Source: Polynucleobacter sp. AP-Kolm-20A-A1 | GTDB lineage: Bacteria > Pseudomonadota > Gammaproteobacteria > Burkholderiales > Burkholderiaceae | NCBI RefSeq assembly: GCF_018688315.1 | Contig: NZ_CP061315.1 | Coordinates: 434,001-498,000, forward strand | Direction: 5' to 3' | DNA length: 64,000 bases | Shown here: piece after piece, positions 8,882-19,076 of the stretch | Position numbering within the stretch: position 1 is the first letter of the stretch | Layout of the letters: each line of letters begins with the position of its first letter | Made by a program: the position numbers and the translations under genes | Notes under the pieces: model-generated | What the model saw: the letters and a program-made list of their open reading frames with translations, nothing else | What the model was told of the DNA's origin: nothing | Databases searched by the model: none

Positions 8882-10081
8882 TTACGCTAAGACGCGGGCG
8901 ATTGCTTTAGCCACTTTATCAATATTTTTAGTATTGAGGGCTGCCACACAAATGCGTCCAGTAGAAAGGGCATAAATGCCATCTTCTTTCTGTAAGCGTT
9001 CTACTTGCTCGGCCGTTAAGCCTGAGTAAGAAAACATTCCGCGCTGCTTCTCGATAAAAGCAAAATCTTGCTTTACACCAGCAGCAGCGAGTTTTTCAAC
9101 GAGACCATGACGCATTGCTTTAATGCGATCACGCATTTCTGCCAACTCATCTTCCCAGAGCTTACGTAATTCTGGTGAATTTAAAACAGCGGCAGCAATT
9201 GCAGCACCGTGAGTAGGAGGGTTGGAATAGTTTGTACGAATTACGCGCTTTAGTTGTGAAAGTACACGAGTAGATTCATCTTTGCTTTGTGTCACGATTG
9301 ACAGCGCGCCAACACGCTCACCATAGAGTGAGAATGATTTGGAGAAAGAGCTGGATACAAAGAAAGACATGCCTGATTCAGCAAAGAGGCGAACAGCGAT
9401 GCCGTCCTGTTCAATGCCAGCCGCAAAGCCTTGGTAGGCCATATCCAAGAAGGGGATGAGGCCCTTGTTCTTGCAGATGTCAATTACTTGACGCCATTGC
9501 GCTTCAGTAATATCTGCACCTGTTGGGTTGTGGCAGCAAGCGTGCAACAACACGGTGGTGTTTTTTGGGAAAGACTCTAAAGACTTCACCATGCCATCAA
9601 AATCTACGCCACGTGTTTTGCCGTCGAAGTAGGTGTACTCAACTACTTCAAAGCCAGCGGATTCAAAAATGCCGCGGTGGTTTTCCCAAGTTGGGTTACT
9701 GATTGCACATGGTGCGTTTACGTTCAGGCGTTTTATGAAGTCAGCACCAACGCGCAATGCACCTGTGCCACCGAGACATTCAGCAGTCACTACGCGACCA
9801 TCTTTAATTAAAGCCGAGTCAGCGCCAAACAATAAATTTTGTACGGCGCTGTTGTATGGGTTTGGTCCTTCGATGGGGATGTAGCTGCGTGGAGAGTGCT
9901 TTGCAACAATTGCCTCTTCCGCTTTGATCACTGCCTTTAAAAGTGGAACCTTGCCATCATCCGTGTAATACACGCCAACACCTAAGTTCACTTTGTCAGC
10001 ACGTTGGTCTGCAACGTAGGCTTCTGTGAGGCCAAAAATAGGATCTTTAGGGGCTAATTGAACTGAGGCAAACAGGGTCAT
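8882..10081 (-). CDS. Aspartate/aromatic aminotransferase (class I, AspC/TyrB type)
   Basis: The product has 399 residues and transfers amino groups between aspartate or aromatic amino acids and 2-oxoglutarate. The PLP lysine is Lys248 in SSSFSKSFSLYGERVG. ACCHNPTGAD carries the conserved Asn, and YSNPPTHGA is the usual downstream motif. Length and motifs match the subgroup Ia enzymes AspC and TyrB, which cannot be told apart here. It is divergent from uvrB across a 169-base gap, a typical arrangement in Burkholderiales. Confidence 0.93.
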   Translation of the reverse strand: MTLFASVQLAPKDPIFGLTEAYVADQRADKVNLGVGVYYTDDGKVPLLKAVIKAEEAIVAKHSPRSYIPIEGPNPYNSAVQNLLFGADSALIKDGRVVTAECLGGTGALRVGADFIKRLNVNAPCAISNPTWENHRGIFESAGFEVVEYTYFDGKTRGVDFDGMVKSLESFPKNTTVLLHACCHNPTGADITEAQWRQVIDICKNKGLIPFLDMAYQGFAAGIEQDGIAVRLFAESGMSFFVSSSFSKSFSLYGERVGALSIVTQSKDESTRVLSQLKRVIRTNYSNPPTHGAAIAAAVLNSPELRKLWEDELAEMRDRIKAMRHGLVEKLAAAGVKQDFAFIEKQRGMFSYSGLTAEQVERLQKEDGIYALSTGRICVAALNTKNIDKVAKAIARVLA

Positions 10082-10226
10082 TTGAGGTCGGAATCGGTGG
10101 TTAGAGGGTAAATGGAGGTGGTTTTGTTCGTAATTGACGTTAAATTCAGCTTAATTGTCGGTTTTTGAGGCCAGAATCAACTATTTCCAAAGAAAAACGG
10201 CAAAATCAATGTTTGTACAAAATTCT

Positions 10227-10245
10227 CTGTGAAGAAATCTCACAG
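10227..10245. promoter_or_regulatory. Inverted repeat CTGTGA-N7-TCACAG upstream of uvrB
   Basis: A perfect 6-bp inverted repeat ends five bases before the uvrB start at 10251. The half-sites resemble both a CRP half (TGTGA) and a LexA half (CTGT), but the spacing fits neither the E. coli CRP site (N6 between TGTGA and TCACA) nor the LexA box (CTGT-N8-ACAG). It may be a local operator or a 5' hairpin close to the start codon. Confidence 0.35.
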
Positions 10246-10250
10246 ATGAA

Positions 10251-12407
10251 ATGATAGCCGAGATGCCCCCTAAGTTACCCAAAACTGGATCAAAATCTGA
10301 AGTAAAAGAAGTGAGCAAAAGCCAGGCTGCTGATCCATTGGGCGAGGTCGGGCACGACCTTGATCCGGCTAAATTTGTGACCTTCCCAGACTCTCCGTAT
10401 CAGCTTTACCAGCCTTTCCCCCCGGCGGGAGACCAGCCCCAGGCTATTGATGCCCTAGTGGAGGGTGTTGAGGACGGATTGACCTTCCAGACGCTTTTAG
10501 GGGTTACAGGGTCCGGAAAGACCTTTACGATGGCCAATGTCATCGCTAGAACGGGTCGTCCAGCCATCATTTTTGCCCCAAATAAGACCTTGGCGGCTCA
10601 GCTTTATAGTGAATTTAGGGAGTTTTTCCCAAGAAACGCCGTTGAGTACTTTGTCAGTTACTACGACTATTACCAGCCAGAGGCTTACGTTCCTCAGCGC
10701 GATCTCTTTATTGAGAAGGATTCCTCGATTAATGAACACATCGAGCAGATGCGCTTGTCGGCAACCAAGAGTCTTCTAGAGCGACGAGACGTCATCATCG
10801 TTGCCACTGTTTCGGCAATTTACGGTATTGGTAATCCGGGTGACTATCACAGCATGGTGATGACATTGCGTCCTGGCGACAAGATGAGCCAGCGCGATAT
10901 TTTGATGCGCTTGATCGCTATGCAGTACGACCGCAATGAAACCGATTTTAAGCGCGGCGTATTTAGGGTGCGCGGCGATACCATTGATATTTTCCCTGCT
11001 GAGCATAATGAGCTCGCAGTGCGTGTTGAGTTATTTGATGATGTGGTTGAGAGTTTGCAGTTCTTTGATCCGTTGACTGGAAAAATTCGCCAAAAGATTC
11101 CGCGCTTTACTGTTTACCCAAGCTCGCATTATGTGACACCACGTGACACCGTTTTAAAAGCAATTGAAACCATCAAAACAGAATTACGTAATCGCTTAGA
11201 TGAGTTTGTTAAGGATGGAAAATTAGTTGAGGCGCAACGACTTGAGCAACGCACTCGTTTTGATTTAGAGATGCTCAATGAATTAGGTTTCTGCAAAGGG
11301 ATTGAGAACTACTCCCGCCATCTCTCCGGGGCAGCCCCGGGCGAGGCCCCGCCTACGCTAGTGGACTATCTACCCAATGATGCTTTGATGTTCCTTGACG
11401 AGAGCCATGTCTTGATTGGGCAACTCAATGCAATGTACAACGGCGATAAATCTCGTAAACATACTTTGGTGGAATTCGGTTTCCGTTTGCCATCGGCTAT
11501 GGATAACCGCCCGCTAAAATTTACTGAATTTGAAACTAAGATGCGTCAAACCATTTTTGTTTCAGCAACACCCGCCGATTACGAGATTGCACACCAAGGA
11601 CAAGTAGTTGAGCAAGTGGCTAGACCAACAGGATTGGTAGATCCAGAAATTGAAGTATTGCCAGCCAGCACTCAGGTTGATGATTTGTTAGATCAAATTC
11701 ATGCACGCGTCAAAGTGGGCGAGCGCGTATTGGTGACTGTATTAACTAAACGTATGGCCGAGCAATTAACCGACTATCTTTCGGATAACGGCGTGAAGGT
11801 GCGTTACGTTCACTCTGATATCGATACGGTAGAGCGCGTAGAAATTTTGCGCGATTTACGTTTGGGTGTCTTCGATGTTCTTGTTGGTATTAACTTGCTA
11901 CGTGAAGGTTTGGATATTCCCGAAGTTTCATTAGTTGCCATTTTGGATGCAGACAAAGAGGGCTTCTTGCGCTCTGAACGCAGCTTGATTCAGACGATTG
12001 GTCGAGCAGCTCGAAACGTGCGCGGCAAAGCTATTTTGTATGCTGACCGCATCACCGACTCTATGAAGCGGGCGATGGGCGAGACCGAAAGGCGTCGTAC
12101 CAAGCAAATCGCCTTCAACAAGCTTCATGGCATTGAGCCTAAAGGAGTTCAAAAGCGCATTAAGGACATTATTGATGGCGTTTATGACGTCAAAGAGAAG
12201 CGTCAGGAGATGCAAGTCGAGCAGGAGCGGGCTCGCTATGAGGATATGGGTGAGAAGGACCTGGCGGCAGAAATCAAGCGTTTAGAGAAGCAAATGAACG
12301 CTGAAGCCAAGAATTTGGAGTTTGAGAAGGCTGCCAGCACCCGAGATAGGCTTACCAAGGTCAAAGAAATGGCCTTCGGAGCTCGGTCTAGAGACTCTAT
12401 CGGCTAG
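10251..12407 (+). CDS. uvrB: Excinuclease ABC subunit B
   Basis: The product has 718 residues and is the damage-verification helicase of nucleotide excision repair, loaded by UvrA and partnered by UvrC. Walker A is [10 protein letters not shown]. The beta-hairpin region [12 protein letters not shown] follows, then the helicase motifs DESH and QTIGRAARN. The C-terminal UVR domain ([18 protein letters not shown]) binds UvrC. The N-terminus carries about 40 extra hydrophilic residues compared with E. coli UvrB. In-frame ATGs lie at 10251 and 10263 and neither has a strong ribosome site, so the exact start is uncertain. Confidence 0.97.
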   Translation: MIAEMPPKLPKTGSKSEVKEVSKSQAADPLGEVGHDLDPAKFVTFPDSPYQLYQPFPPAGDQPQAIDALVEGVEDGLTFQTLLGVTGSGKTFTMANVIARTGRPAIIFAPNKTLAAQLYSEFREFFPRNAVEYFVSYYDYYQPEAYVPQRDLFIEKDSSINEHIEQMRLSATKSLLERRDVIIVATVSAIYGIGNPGDYHSMVMTLRPGDKMSQRDILMRLIAMQYDRNETDFKRGVFRVRGDTIDIFPAEHNELAVRVELFDDVVESLQFFDPLTGKIRQKIPRFTVYPSSHYVTPRDTVLKAIETIKTELRNRLDEFVKDGKLVEAQRLEQRTRFDLEMLNELGFCKGIENYSRHLSGAAPGEAPPTLVDYLPNDALMFLDESHVLIGQLNAMYNGDKSRKHTLVEFGFRLPSAMDNRPLKFTEFETKMRQTIFVSATPADYEIAHQGQVVEQVARPTGLVDPEIEVLPASTQVDDLLDQIHARVKVGERVLVTVLTKRMAEQLTDYLSDNGVKVRYVHSDIDTVERVEILRDLRLGVFDVLVGINLLREGLDIPEVSLVAILDADKEGFLRSERSLIQTIGRAARNVRGKAILYADRITDSMKRAMGETERRRTKQIAFNKLHGIEPKGVQKRIKDIIDGVYDVKEKRQEMQVEQERARYEDMGEKDLAAEIKRLEKQMNAEAKNLEFEKAASTRDRLTKVKEMAFGARSRDSIG

Positions 12408-12472
12408 ATTCCTCGCTTTCAATAGGGATTTTTGGGATAATTCCCGAGCAGTTTGCTGGGTCTTATGGTAAA

Positions 12473-12495
12473 GTTGAGTGGAATGGTCGGGTATT
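12473..12495 (+). promoter_or_regulatory. Candidate type 1 IscR operator upstream of iscR
   Basis: GTTGAGTGGAATGGTCGGGT and its flanks match most positions of the type 1 IscR consensus (ATASYYGACTRWWWYAGTCRAST), with about five mismatches. It lies about 50 bases before the iscR ATG, as expected for autorepression by the [2Fe-2S] form. The overlapping inverted repeat GTCGGG/CCCGAC at 12486-12506 adds symmetry. No perfect -35/-10 pair is evident beside it. Confidence 0.5.
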
Positions 12496-12544
12496 ACCCG
12501 CCCGACTGTTAGCTGTCCATAACAATCCATTACCAAGGTGACAT

Positions 12545-13114
12545 ATGAGACTTACAACCAAAGGTCGTTTTGCAGTAACCGCAATGATTGATTTAGCCCT
12601 GCGTGAAACGCATGGCCCCGTAACTTTGGCCGGAATTAGCCAAAGACAAAAGATTTCCCTTTCCTACCTCGAGCAATTGTTCGGCAAGCTACGCCGTTTC
12701 AATATTGTTGAAAGTACTCGTGGCCCAGGCGGTGGTTACACCCTGGCGCGACCATCCTCTGAAGTGAGTGTTGCTGACATCATCGTCGCGGTAGATGAGC
12801 CCCTTGATGCAACTCAGTGTGGTGGCAAAGGCAACTGCCATACCGATGAAGAAAATCATGGCCGTTGTATGACGCATGATCTGTGGAGCAATCTCAATTC
12901 AAAAATGGTTGAGTACCTCAGTTCGGTGAGCTTGAAAGATTTGGTTCAGCAACAAGAAGGGCGCGGCATTGTCATTCAAGATATGCGCCAAAAGAAAATC
13001 AAAGTTGAAAGTACTAAAGCAGATAAACCTGCTCCAGCGCTTGCAGCCAAAAAAGAAGCAGCCCCTAAAGCGCCATTAGTGAATTCCGTATTCAATTTGG
13101 CGCGACAAAGTTAA
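12545..13114 (+). CDS. iscR: Iron-sulfur cluster regulator IscR (Rrf2 family)
   Basis: The product has 189 residues, with an N-terminal winged helix (MRLTTKGRFAVTAMIDLAL...) and a cluster-binding loop. Likely [2Fe-2S] ligands are Cys92, Cys98, Cys108 and His111. The interval between the second and third Cys is four residues longer than in E. coli IscR (C92, C98, C104, H107). The C-terminal 45 residues form a Lys/Ala-rich tail with no known role. It senses Fe-S status and represses its own operon when loaded. It is the first gene of the isc operon, 28 bases before iscS. Confidence 0.95.
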   Translation: MRLTTKGRFAVTAMIDLALRETHGPVTLAGISQRQKISLSYLEQLFGKLRRFNIVESTRGPGGGYTLARPSSEVSVADIIVAVDEPLDATQCGGKGNCHTDEENHGRCMTHDLWSNLNSKMVEYLSSVSLKDLVQQQEGRGIVIQDMRQKKIKVESTKADKPAPALAAKKEAAPKAPLVNSVFNLARQS

Positions 13115-13142
13115 TAACGCATTACCTACTGATAGATAAACC

Positions 13143-14402
13143 ATGAACGCCCCAAAAGATCTGCCACAACAACCGGTTCCGATGTTTAGCCCTAAACACT
13201 TTCCTGTGTATATGGACTACTCAGCTACAACACCGATTGATCCCCGTGTGGTCGATAAGATGTTGCCTTATTTGCGTGAGCAATTTGGTAATGCCGCATC
13301 ACGAAGCCATGCTTATGGCTGGGCTGCAGAAGAGGCGGTGGAGTGGGCGCGTTCAGAGGTTGCCCAATTAGTACACGCTGACCCAAGAGAGATTGTTTTT
13401 ACCAGTGGCGCCACTGAAAGTATTAACTTGGCACTCAAGGGCGCGGCGCATTTTTATAAAGAGCGTGGCAATCACATCATTACCGTGAAGACTGAGCACA
13501 AAGCAACTTTAGATACCTGCCGTGAATTAGAGCGTGAAGGTTTTGAGGTTACTTACTTAGATGTTTTGCCGAATGGTTTGATCGATTTTGCGCAGTTAGA
13601 GACTGCGATGAAGCCAGGAACAATTTTGGCTTCAGTGATGTATGTCAATAATGAGATCGGTGTAGTGCAAGACATTCCCGCTATTGGTGAGTTGTGTCGT
13701 TCACGTGGTGTGATTTTCCATGTGGATGCTGCGCAAGCCACTGGCAAGGTAGAAATCGATTTAGATAAGATCAAAGTTGATCTCATGAGTTTTTCTGCCC
13801 ATAAGACTTATGGGCCTAAAGGTATTGGCGCTTTGTTTGTCCGTCGTAAGCCGCGTATTCGTATTGAGGCTCAGATTCATGGCGGTGGTCATGAGCGTGG
13901 CATGCGTTCTGGTACCTTGGCGGTTCACCAAATCGTAGGCATGGGTGAGGCTTTCCGTATTGCCCGTGTTGAGATGGCTGAAGAAAACAAGCGTATCCGT
14001 GCATTGCGTGATCGTTTGTTAAATGGCCTCAAAGATATTGAAGAGGTTTATGTCAATGGCGACATGGATGATCGTGTTCCGCACAACCTGAACATTAGCT
14101 TTAACTATGTTGAAGGCGAATCTATGTTGATGGCCTTGAAGGATCTCGCGATCTCTTCTGGTTCAGCATGTACCTCTGCCTCTTTAGAGCCTTCATACGT
14201 TTTGCGCGCATTAGGCCGTAATGACGAGTTGGCACATAGCTCAATTCGCTTCACTTTGGGTCGCTTTACTACCGAAGAGGAAGTGGATTTCACTATCAAG
14301 TTGGTGAAAGAAAAGATTGCCAAGTTGCGTGAGTTATCGCCGCTTTGGGAAATGTACAAAGACGGAATCGACATCAGCACGATTCAATGGGCAGCACACT
14401 AA
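13143..14402 (+). CDS. iscS: Cysteine desulfurase IscS
   Basis: The product has 419 residues and uses PLP to take sulfur from cysteine as an enzyme persulfide for Fe-S clusters and tRNA thiolation. The PLP lysine is Lys221 in [11 protein letters not shown] and the catalytic Cys is Cys343 in [12 protein letters not shown]. Both are shifted by 15 from E. coli IscS (Lys206, Cys328), so the N-terminus is 15 residues longer. It is the second gene of the operon and donates sulfur to IscU, encoded 32 bases downstream. Confidence 0.97.
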   Translation: MNAPKDLPQQPVPMFSPKHFPVYMDYSATTPIDPRVVDKMLPYLREQFGNAASRSHAYGWAAEEAVEWARSEVAQLVHADPREIVFTSGATESINLALKGAAHFYKERGNHIITVKTEHKATLDTCRELEREGFEVTYLDVLPNGLIDFAQLETAMKPGTILASVMYVNNEIGVVQDIPAIGELCRSRGVIFHVDAAQATGKVEIDLDKIKVDLMSFSAHKTYGPKGIGALFVRRKPRIRIEAQIHGGGHERGMRSGTLAVHQIVGMGEAFRIARVEMAEENKRIRALRDRLLNGLKDIEEVYVNGDMDDRVPHNLNISFNYVEGESMLMALKDLAISSGSACTSASLEPSYVLRALGRNDELAHSSIRFTLGRFTTEEEVDFTIKLVKEKIAKLRELSPLWEMYKDGIDISTIQWAAH

Positions 14403-14434
14403 AAAGAATATAGAGAGATAAAAGAGGAAATACC

Positions 14435-14821
14435 ATGGCATATAGCGAAAAGGTCATCGACCATTATGAAAATCCCCGTAATGTTGGATCATTTGAAAAA
14501 GGTGATGACAGCGTAGGCACTGGCATGGTTGGCGCACCTGCATGTGGCGATGTCATGAAGTTGCAGATTCGTGTGAATGATCAAGGTGTAATCGAAGATG
14601 CTAAGTTCAAGACTTATGGCTGCGGCTCTGCGATTGCTTCATCTTCATTGGTAACCGAATGGGTTAAAGGCAAGACTTTGGATCAAGCATTAGAGATCAA
14701 GAACTCATTGATCGCTGAAGAGTTGGCGTTGCCACCAGTAAAGATTCACTGCTCTATTTTGGCGGAAGATGCTATTAAGGCGGCGGTTGCTGACTACAAA
14801 GAGAAGCATCCAGCGAAATAA
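14435..14821 (+). CDS. iscU: Iron-sulfur scaffold protein IscU
   Basis: The product has 128 residues and assembles nascent [2Fe-2S] clusters. The ligand residues are at canonical positions: Cys37, Asp39, Cys63, His105 and Cys106. The HscA recognition motif LPPVK lies at 99-103. The spacing to its neighbours (32 bases on each side) and good ribosome sites fit one polycistronic message. Confidence 0.97.
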   Translation: MAYSEKVIDHYENPRNVGSFEKGDDSVGTGMVGAPACGDVMKLQIRVNDQGVIEDAKFKTYGCGSAIASSSLVTEWVKGKTLDQALEIKNSLIAEELALPPVKIHCSILAEDAIKAAVADYKEKHPAK

Positions 14822-14853
14822 AGCAAACGAAGCAAACAAGAAGAATCAAAACT

Positions 14854-15177
14854 ATGGCAATTACCTTAACTGATAAAGCAGCTGCACATGTCAACCGCAA
14901 TCTAGAAAAGCGCGGTAAAGGGTGTGGCTTACGCTTGGGTGTCCGCACAACCGGTTGCTCTGGCTTGGCCTATCAACTTGAGTATGTTGATGAGCCGGCA
15001 GCAGAAGATCAGGTATTTGAATCTAATGGCATTAAGGTCTTTGTTGACCCAAAGAGCTTGGCTTATTTGGATGGTACAGAGCTAGACTTTGTGCGTGAGG
15101 GTTTGAACGAAGGGTTTAAGTTTCAAAATCCAAACGTAAAAGATGAGTGTGGTTGTGGCGAATCCTTCCGCGTCTGA
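14854..15177 (+). CDS. iscA: A-type Fe-S carrier IscA
   Basis: The product has 107 residues. Cys35 and the C-terminal pair Cys99/Cys101 (CGCGESF) are the three conserved ligands of A-type carriers, which pass clusters from IscU to target proteins, especially [4Fe-4S] enzymes. Its 3' end overlaps the hscB reading frame by up to 35 bases, which suggests translational coupling. Confidence 0.96.
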   Translation: MAITLTDKAAAHVNRNLEKRGKGCGLRLGVRTTGCSGLAYQLEYVDEPAAEDQVFESNGIKVFVDPKSLAYLDGTELDFVREGLNEGFKFQNPNVKDECGCGESFRV

Positions 15178-15682
15178 CGATTACTTTCGCTTCTTTGGTT
15201 TAAATCAGCAATTCAAAATCGATTTGCCTGCGCTAGATCAGGCATACCTGGCGATTCAAAAGGAAGTGCACCCTGATCGCCATGCTCGCGGTAGTGATGC
15301 AGAACAGCGCCTTGCGATGCAAATGGCCACCTTAGCCAATACCGCACTTCAAACCCTTAAGAATCCTATCCAACGCGGTCTTTATATATGCCAACTCCAT
15401 GGCGTAGATGCGAAGTTGGAGACCAATACTGCTATGCCTGCTGCATTTTTGATGAAGCAGATGGAATGGCGCGAGAATTTAGATGAGCAAGTAGAGGATC
15501 TACCAGCTTTAGAAGCCCTCATGTCTGAGGTGGAGCAGTCCAAGGAAGATACTGTTGCCGAAATCGCCCAAGCCATTGATGGTGCCAAGAATTATGAGCG
15601 TGCAGCAGAACTGCTACGCGGTTTACTTTTTATTGATAAGTTCGCCGCAGAGCTTGATGATGCTATTTCCGCATTGGTATAG
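15143..15682 (+). CDS. hscB: Co-chaperone HscB (J-domain protein)
   Basis: The product has up to 179 residues. The N-terminal J domain contains the HPD tripeptide in [17 protein letters not shown], which stimulates the HscA ATPase, and the C-terminal helical domain binds IscU. The ATG at 15143 lies inside iscA; in-frame GTG codons at 15149 and 15155 are alternatives, so the first few residues are uncertain. The J domain proper begins at about residue 12 (DDYFRFFGL). Confidence 0.93.
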   Translation: MSVVVANPSASDDYFRFFGLNQQFKIDLPALDQAYLAIQKEVHPDRHARGSDAEQRLAMQMATLANTALQTLKNPIQRGLYICQLHGVDAKLETNTAMPAAFLMKQMEWRENLDEQVEDLPALEALMSEVEQSKEDTVAEIAQAIDGAKNYERAAELLRGLLFIDKFAAELDDAISALV

Positions 15683-15709
15683 CTCGACCTAAATTAAACT
15701 TAATCATCT

Positions 15710-17575
15710 ATGGCCTTATTACAAATCTCTGAACCCGGTAAATCGCTAGCGCCTCATCAGCGCCGCATTGCGGTGGGTATTGATTTGGGAACCACCAATT
15801 CTTTAGTAGCCATTGTTCGTGATGCATTGCCTAAAGTGCTGGCTGATGCTCAAGGGCGCGAGCTATTACCTTCAGTCATTCGCTATTTGCCAAACGGCAG
15901 AACACAAGCAGGCTTCGAGGCGCTTGAGAGCCTGGTAATTGACCCTAAAAATACGATTGTTTCGGTAAAGCGTTTCATGGGTCGCGGTTTGTTGGATGTG
16001 GAACATATTGAAAGTGCTCCATATGATTTTGTCGATCAGCCTGGCATGCTTAAGCTGCGAACAGTTGCTGGTGATAAGAGTCCGATTGAGGTCTCTGCAG
16101 AAATTCTCGCGCGCTTGCGTCAGTTGGCTGAAGATTCGGTCAATGATGAAATCGTTGGCGCAGTGATTACTGTTCCAGCTTACTTTGATGATGCGCAACG
16201 TCAAGCAACAAAAGATGCTGCTAAGTTAGCGGGTGTTGAAGTGCTTCGTTTATTAAATGAGCCAACTGCCGCTGCGATTGCCTATGGTTTGGATAATGCC
16301 TCGGAAGGCGTCTACGCCGTATATGACTTAGGTGGTGGTACCTTTGATATCTCCATACTGCGTATGAGTAGAGGGGTATTTGAAGTTCTTTCTACTGGCG
16401 GTGACTCTGCTCTTGGCGGCGATGACTTCGATCACCGCTTGTACTGCTGGGTGATTGAGCAAGCTAAGCTGCCACCACTGTCTATTCATGACCACAGAAC
16501 ACTCTTGCAGGCTTGTAAGCATGCCAAAGAGCAGTTGAGTCATAACCCGTTGGCGCGCGTCCATGAGACGCTTGCCGATGGCACGGTAGTTAATGTTGGC
16601 GTAAGCCAGGCACAGTTCTTTGAGATTACCCAGAATTTAGTAACCAAGACTTTGATGGCTTGTAAAAAAGCCTTACGTGACGCAGGTTTAAAAGCGGATG
16701 ACGTTAAAGGTGTTGTCATGGTGGGTGGCTCCACTCGTATGCCTAATGTGCAGCGAGCCGTTGGCGAACTCTTTGGTACTCAACCTTTAAATAACCTCAA
16801 CCCTGATCAAGTGGTTGCACTCGGTGCGGCGATGCAGGCTGATTTATTAGCTGGAAATCAAAGCAAGGATGACGAATGGCTTCTGTTAGACGTCATTCCA
16901 CTATCTCTTGGTATTGAAACCATGGGCGGTTTGGTAGAAAAAATCATTCCACGTAATACGCCGATTCCGGTTGCTAGAGCGCAAGATTTCACGACCTTTA
17001 AAGATGGTCAAACTGCTTTAGCAGTTCAGGTGGTGCAGGGTGAGCGTGAGCTTGCACAAGACTGCCGTTCATTGGGTAAGTTTGAGTTGCGCGGGATACC
17101 AGCTATGGCTGCAGGTGCAGCGCGTATTCGAGTTACCTTCCAAGTGGATGCAGATGGTTTGTTGTCTGTAAGCGCTATAGAGCAAGGCTCTGGTGTTCAA
17201 GCATCGATTGATATCAAGCCGTCTTATGGCCTAACAGATGCAGAAATTACCCGCATGTTACAAGATGGTTTTGCATCTGCAAAAGAGGATCTTCTCTCTA
17301 GATCATTGCGTGAGGAGCAAGTGAATGCCCAGCGCCTACTTGATGCAGTACAAACTGCTTTGGATAGCGATCGCAATCTTCTCAATGAAAACGAGCAAGC
17401 TGCAATTGATCGTGAGATGGCAGTGCTGCAAAAGATTTTGAATGAAGAGGCTGATAGTGCTATTGTGCGCAAAGCAGTTGATCATGCCGCAAAAGCAACC
17501 GATGAATTTGCACAAAAGCGAATGAACGCAAGTATTCAAAAAGCTTTATCTGGCAAGAATGTTGCCGAAATCTAA
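15710..17575 (+). CDS. hscA: Hsp70-type chaperone HscA
   Basis: The product has 621 residues. The nucleotide-binding domain is recognisable from [12 protein letters not shown] near residue 23, [12 protein letters not shown] near 205 and [13 protein letters not shown] near 336. The C-terminal substrate-binding domain binds the LPPVK motif of IscU and drives cluster release. It lies 27 bases after hscB and 39 before fdx. Confidence 0.97.
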   Translation: MALLQISEPGKSLAPHQRRIAVGIDLGTTNSLVAIVRDALPKVLADAQGRELLPSVIRYLPNGRTQAGFEALESLVIDPKNTIVSVKRFMGRGLLDVEHIESAPYDFVDQPGMLKLRTVAGDKSPIEVSAEILARLRQLAEDSVNDEIVGAVITVPAYFDDAQRQATKDAAKLAGVEVLRLLNEPTAAAIAYGLDNASEGVYAVYDLGGGTFDISILRMSRGVFEVLSTGGDSALGGDDFDHRLYCWVIEQAKLPPLSIHDHRTLLQACKHAKEQLSHNPLARVHETLADGTVVNVGVSQAQFFEITQNLVTKTLMACKKALRDAGLKADDVKGVVMVGGSTRMPNVQRAVGELFGTQPLNNLNPDQVVALGAAMQADLLAGNQSKDDEWLLLDVIPLSLGIETMGGLVEKIIPRNTPIPVARAQDFTTFKDGQTALAVQVVQGERELAQDCRSLGKFELRGIPAMAAGAARIRVTFQVDADGLLSVSAIEQGSGVQASIDIKPSYGLTDAEITRMLQDGFASAKEDLLSRSLREEQVNAQRLLDAVQTALDSDRNLLNENEQAAIDREMAVLQKILNEEADSAIVRKAVDHAAKATDEFAQKRMNASIQKALSGKNVAEI

Positions 17576-17614
17576 GAAAACAAAAAACCTAAAACGAATT
17601 AATAGAAAAGAATC

Positions 17615-17953
17615 ATGACTCAAATCGTCGTACTACCGCATAGTGAGTATTGCCCTGAAGGCGCTGTTGTAGAGGTTGCTCCAGGCACTTCGATTTGCGA
17701 AGCTTTGCTAGACAATGACATTCCTATTGAGCATGCCTGCGATATGGTCTGCGCATGCACTACCTGTCACGTAGTCATAAAGGAGGGGTTTCAAAGTCTT
17801 AACCCGCCCGATGAAAATGAAGAGGATATGCTCGATCGCGCCTGGGGTCTGAACCCTCAATCGCGCTTGTCCTGCCAAGCCATTGTGGCGAAAGAGGATC
17901 TGGTGATTGAAATCCCTAAATATTCAATCAATCACGCCAAAGAAAACCATTAA
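17615..17953 (+). CDS. fdx: ISC-type [2Fe-2S] ferredoxin
   Basis: The product has 112 residues and delivers electrons to cluster assembly on IscU/IscS. The cluster ligands follow the adrenodoxin-like C-x5-C-x2-C pattern in CDMVCACTTC, and a fourth Cys sits in SRLSCQAIV. It ends the isc operon. No iscX follows; the next feature is a terminator at 18072. Confidence 0.96.
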   Translation: MTQIVVLPHSEYCPEGAVVEVAPGTSICEALLDNDIPIEHACDMVCACTTCHVVIKEGFQSLNPPDENEEDMLDRAWGLNPQSRLSCQAIVAKEDLVIEIPKYSINHAKENH

Positions 17954-18071
17954 TGCACTAAATCGGGGCATTTGGCTCTGAAATCATGCAATTGTTCAAA
18001 AGCACAATCTACATGGTCATTAGTATGAAGTTGTAGTTCATTCTTTAGGTGGCACCTCCAAAAAATCTTTT

Positions 18072-18100
18072 AAGCCATCCCTCGGGGTGGCTTTTCTTTT
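18072..18100. terminator. Terminator after the isc operon
   Basis: AAGCCATCCC pairs with GGGGTGGCTT across a two-base loop, followed by TTTTCTTTT. It lies between fdx and the convergent LysR gene (stop at 18106), and its symmetry and flanking A/T runs could let it serve both directions. The 118 bases between fdx and the hairpin (17954-18071) contain no credible ORF; a short AGGTGGCACCT inverted repeat lies at 18047-18057. Confidence 0.8.
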
Positions 18101-18105
18101 AAGGG

Positions 18106-18993
18106 TTAGGTGCTTTTAGTAGTGCCCAATAAAAATTGTTGCTTGATGAGTTGGGTGACGTTTTGTCGGCTGTGCTTCTTGCGTTCTAGTAAGCCCACTT
18201 TCCGGTAAATTGTTTTTCCTGATAACTCTTTAATCGATAGTTGTCGATCTTTTTCCCAGGCGATATTGGCAAGCTGCGGAACTATTGAATAGCCAAGTCC
18301 TTGTCTCACTAGCTCAATAATTGCCTCAACAGAATTAAGCTCCATACCCTCTTCAATCATTAGCTTATTAGCTTTAATTGTTTGATCAACTAAGTGTCCA
18401 GTCCACGTATTTCTCTCAAATCTAATAAAGGGTAACCGAGCATCAGCGTAGGCTGAGTTTGGCTGTCTCTTTGATTGAGGGGCTGGTGCGATCAAAATCA
18501 TCGGCTCTTTGTATAGCTCTGTCCATTGGACATTTTGAGGTAGCGCATATGGTGACTCTGTAACAATTGCCGCATCAAGGCTGCCGTCTAGGACTTGATC
18601 AAGAAAATTGCTCGATAAGCCCGCGATTAACTTTACCTCTAGACTGGGAAAGTTTTGCTTTAATTCATTCAAGGTTTTGCCGAATGCACCCATCAGGGTC
18701 GATACGAGAGCCCCTAAAACAATAGTGCCGCTGAGATCTGATTTCAGGTCCGAACCAAGAGCCTCGTAGCGAGCCACAATTTCTTGGATGGGCTCAATCA
18801 GCGATCTGCCATGTGCATTTAGGGTAAGAGAGCGCTTGGTTCGATCAAATAGCTCGAGACCAATTTCCCTTTCCAATTGCTGCAGCTGCTGGCCTGCAGC
18901 GGCTGCAGTTAAGCCAATTTCTCTGGCCGCGGATGCAACACTCTTGTGGCGGGTGATCGCTAAGAAGTTCTTGAGGGTTTTGATGCTGGACAT
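18106..18993 (-). CDS. LysR family transcriptional regulator
   Basis: The product has 295 residues. The N-terminal helix-turn-helix (NFLAITRHKSVASAAREIGL) and the following LQQLEREIGLELFDR are typical of LysR proteins, with the effector-binding domain from about residue 90. It is divergent from the dehydrogenase/hydratase operon at 19076 across 82 AT-rich bases, the classic arrangement for a LysR activator of the neighbouring operon. The inducer is probably a substrate or product of that operon and is otherwise unknown. Confidence 0.92.
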   Translation of the reverse strand: MSSIKTLKNFLAITRHKSVASAAREIGLTAAAAGQQLQQLEREIGLELFDRTKRSLTLNAHGRSLIEPIQEIVARYEALGSDLKSDLSGTIVLGALVSTLMGAFGKTLNELKQNFPSLEVKLIAGLSSNFLDQVLDGSLDAAIVTESPYALPQNVQWTELYKEPMILIAPAPQSKRQPNSAYADARLPFIRFERNTWTGHLVDQTIKANKLMIEEGMELNSVEAIIELVRQGLGYSIVPQLANIAWEKDRQLSIKELSGKTIYRKVGLLERKKHSRQNVTQLIKQQFLLGTTKST

Positions 18994-19041
18994 AATTCTA
19001 ATTATAAATAAAAACTTTATCTCAATGAAAATTTAATTCGA

Positions 19042-19076
19042 TTTATTTTTTACTATCCATCAATATAATGGGGATA
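19042..19076 (+). promoter_or_regulatory. Candidate promoter of the sdh-like/hydratase operon, leaderless
   Basis: A perfect -10 box TATAAT lies at 19064-19069. Counting its last base as -7 puts +1 on the A of the ATG at 19076, so the message would start at its own start codon. The bases before the ATG offer only GGGG two bases away, too close for a normal ribosome site. The -35 region is poor (TTTATT at 19042 with 16-base spacing), which suits activation by the divergent LysR protein. Confidence 0.5.

Noticed and set aside
10227..10245. LexA box at uvrB
   Set aside because: CTGT and ACAG are 11 bases apart here, not 8, so I list it only as an unassigned dyad.
15872..16204. A 110-codon antisense ORF inside hscA
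   Set aside because: It is antisense to conserved Hsp70 sequence and is explained by codon structure of the plus strand.
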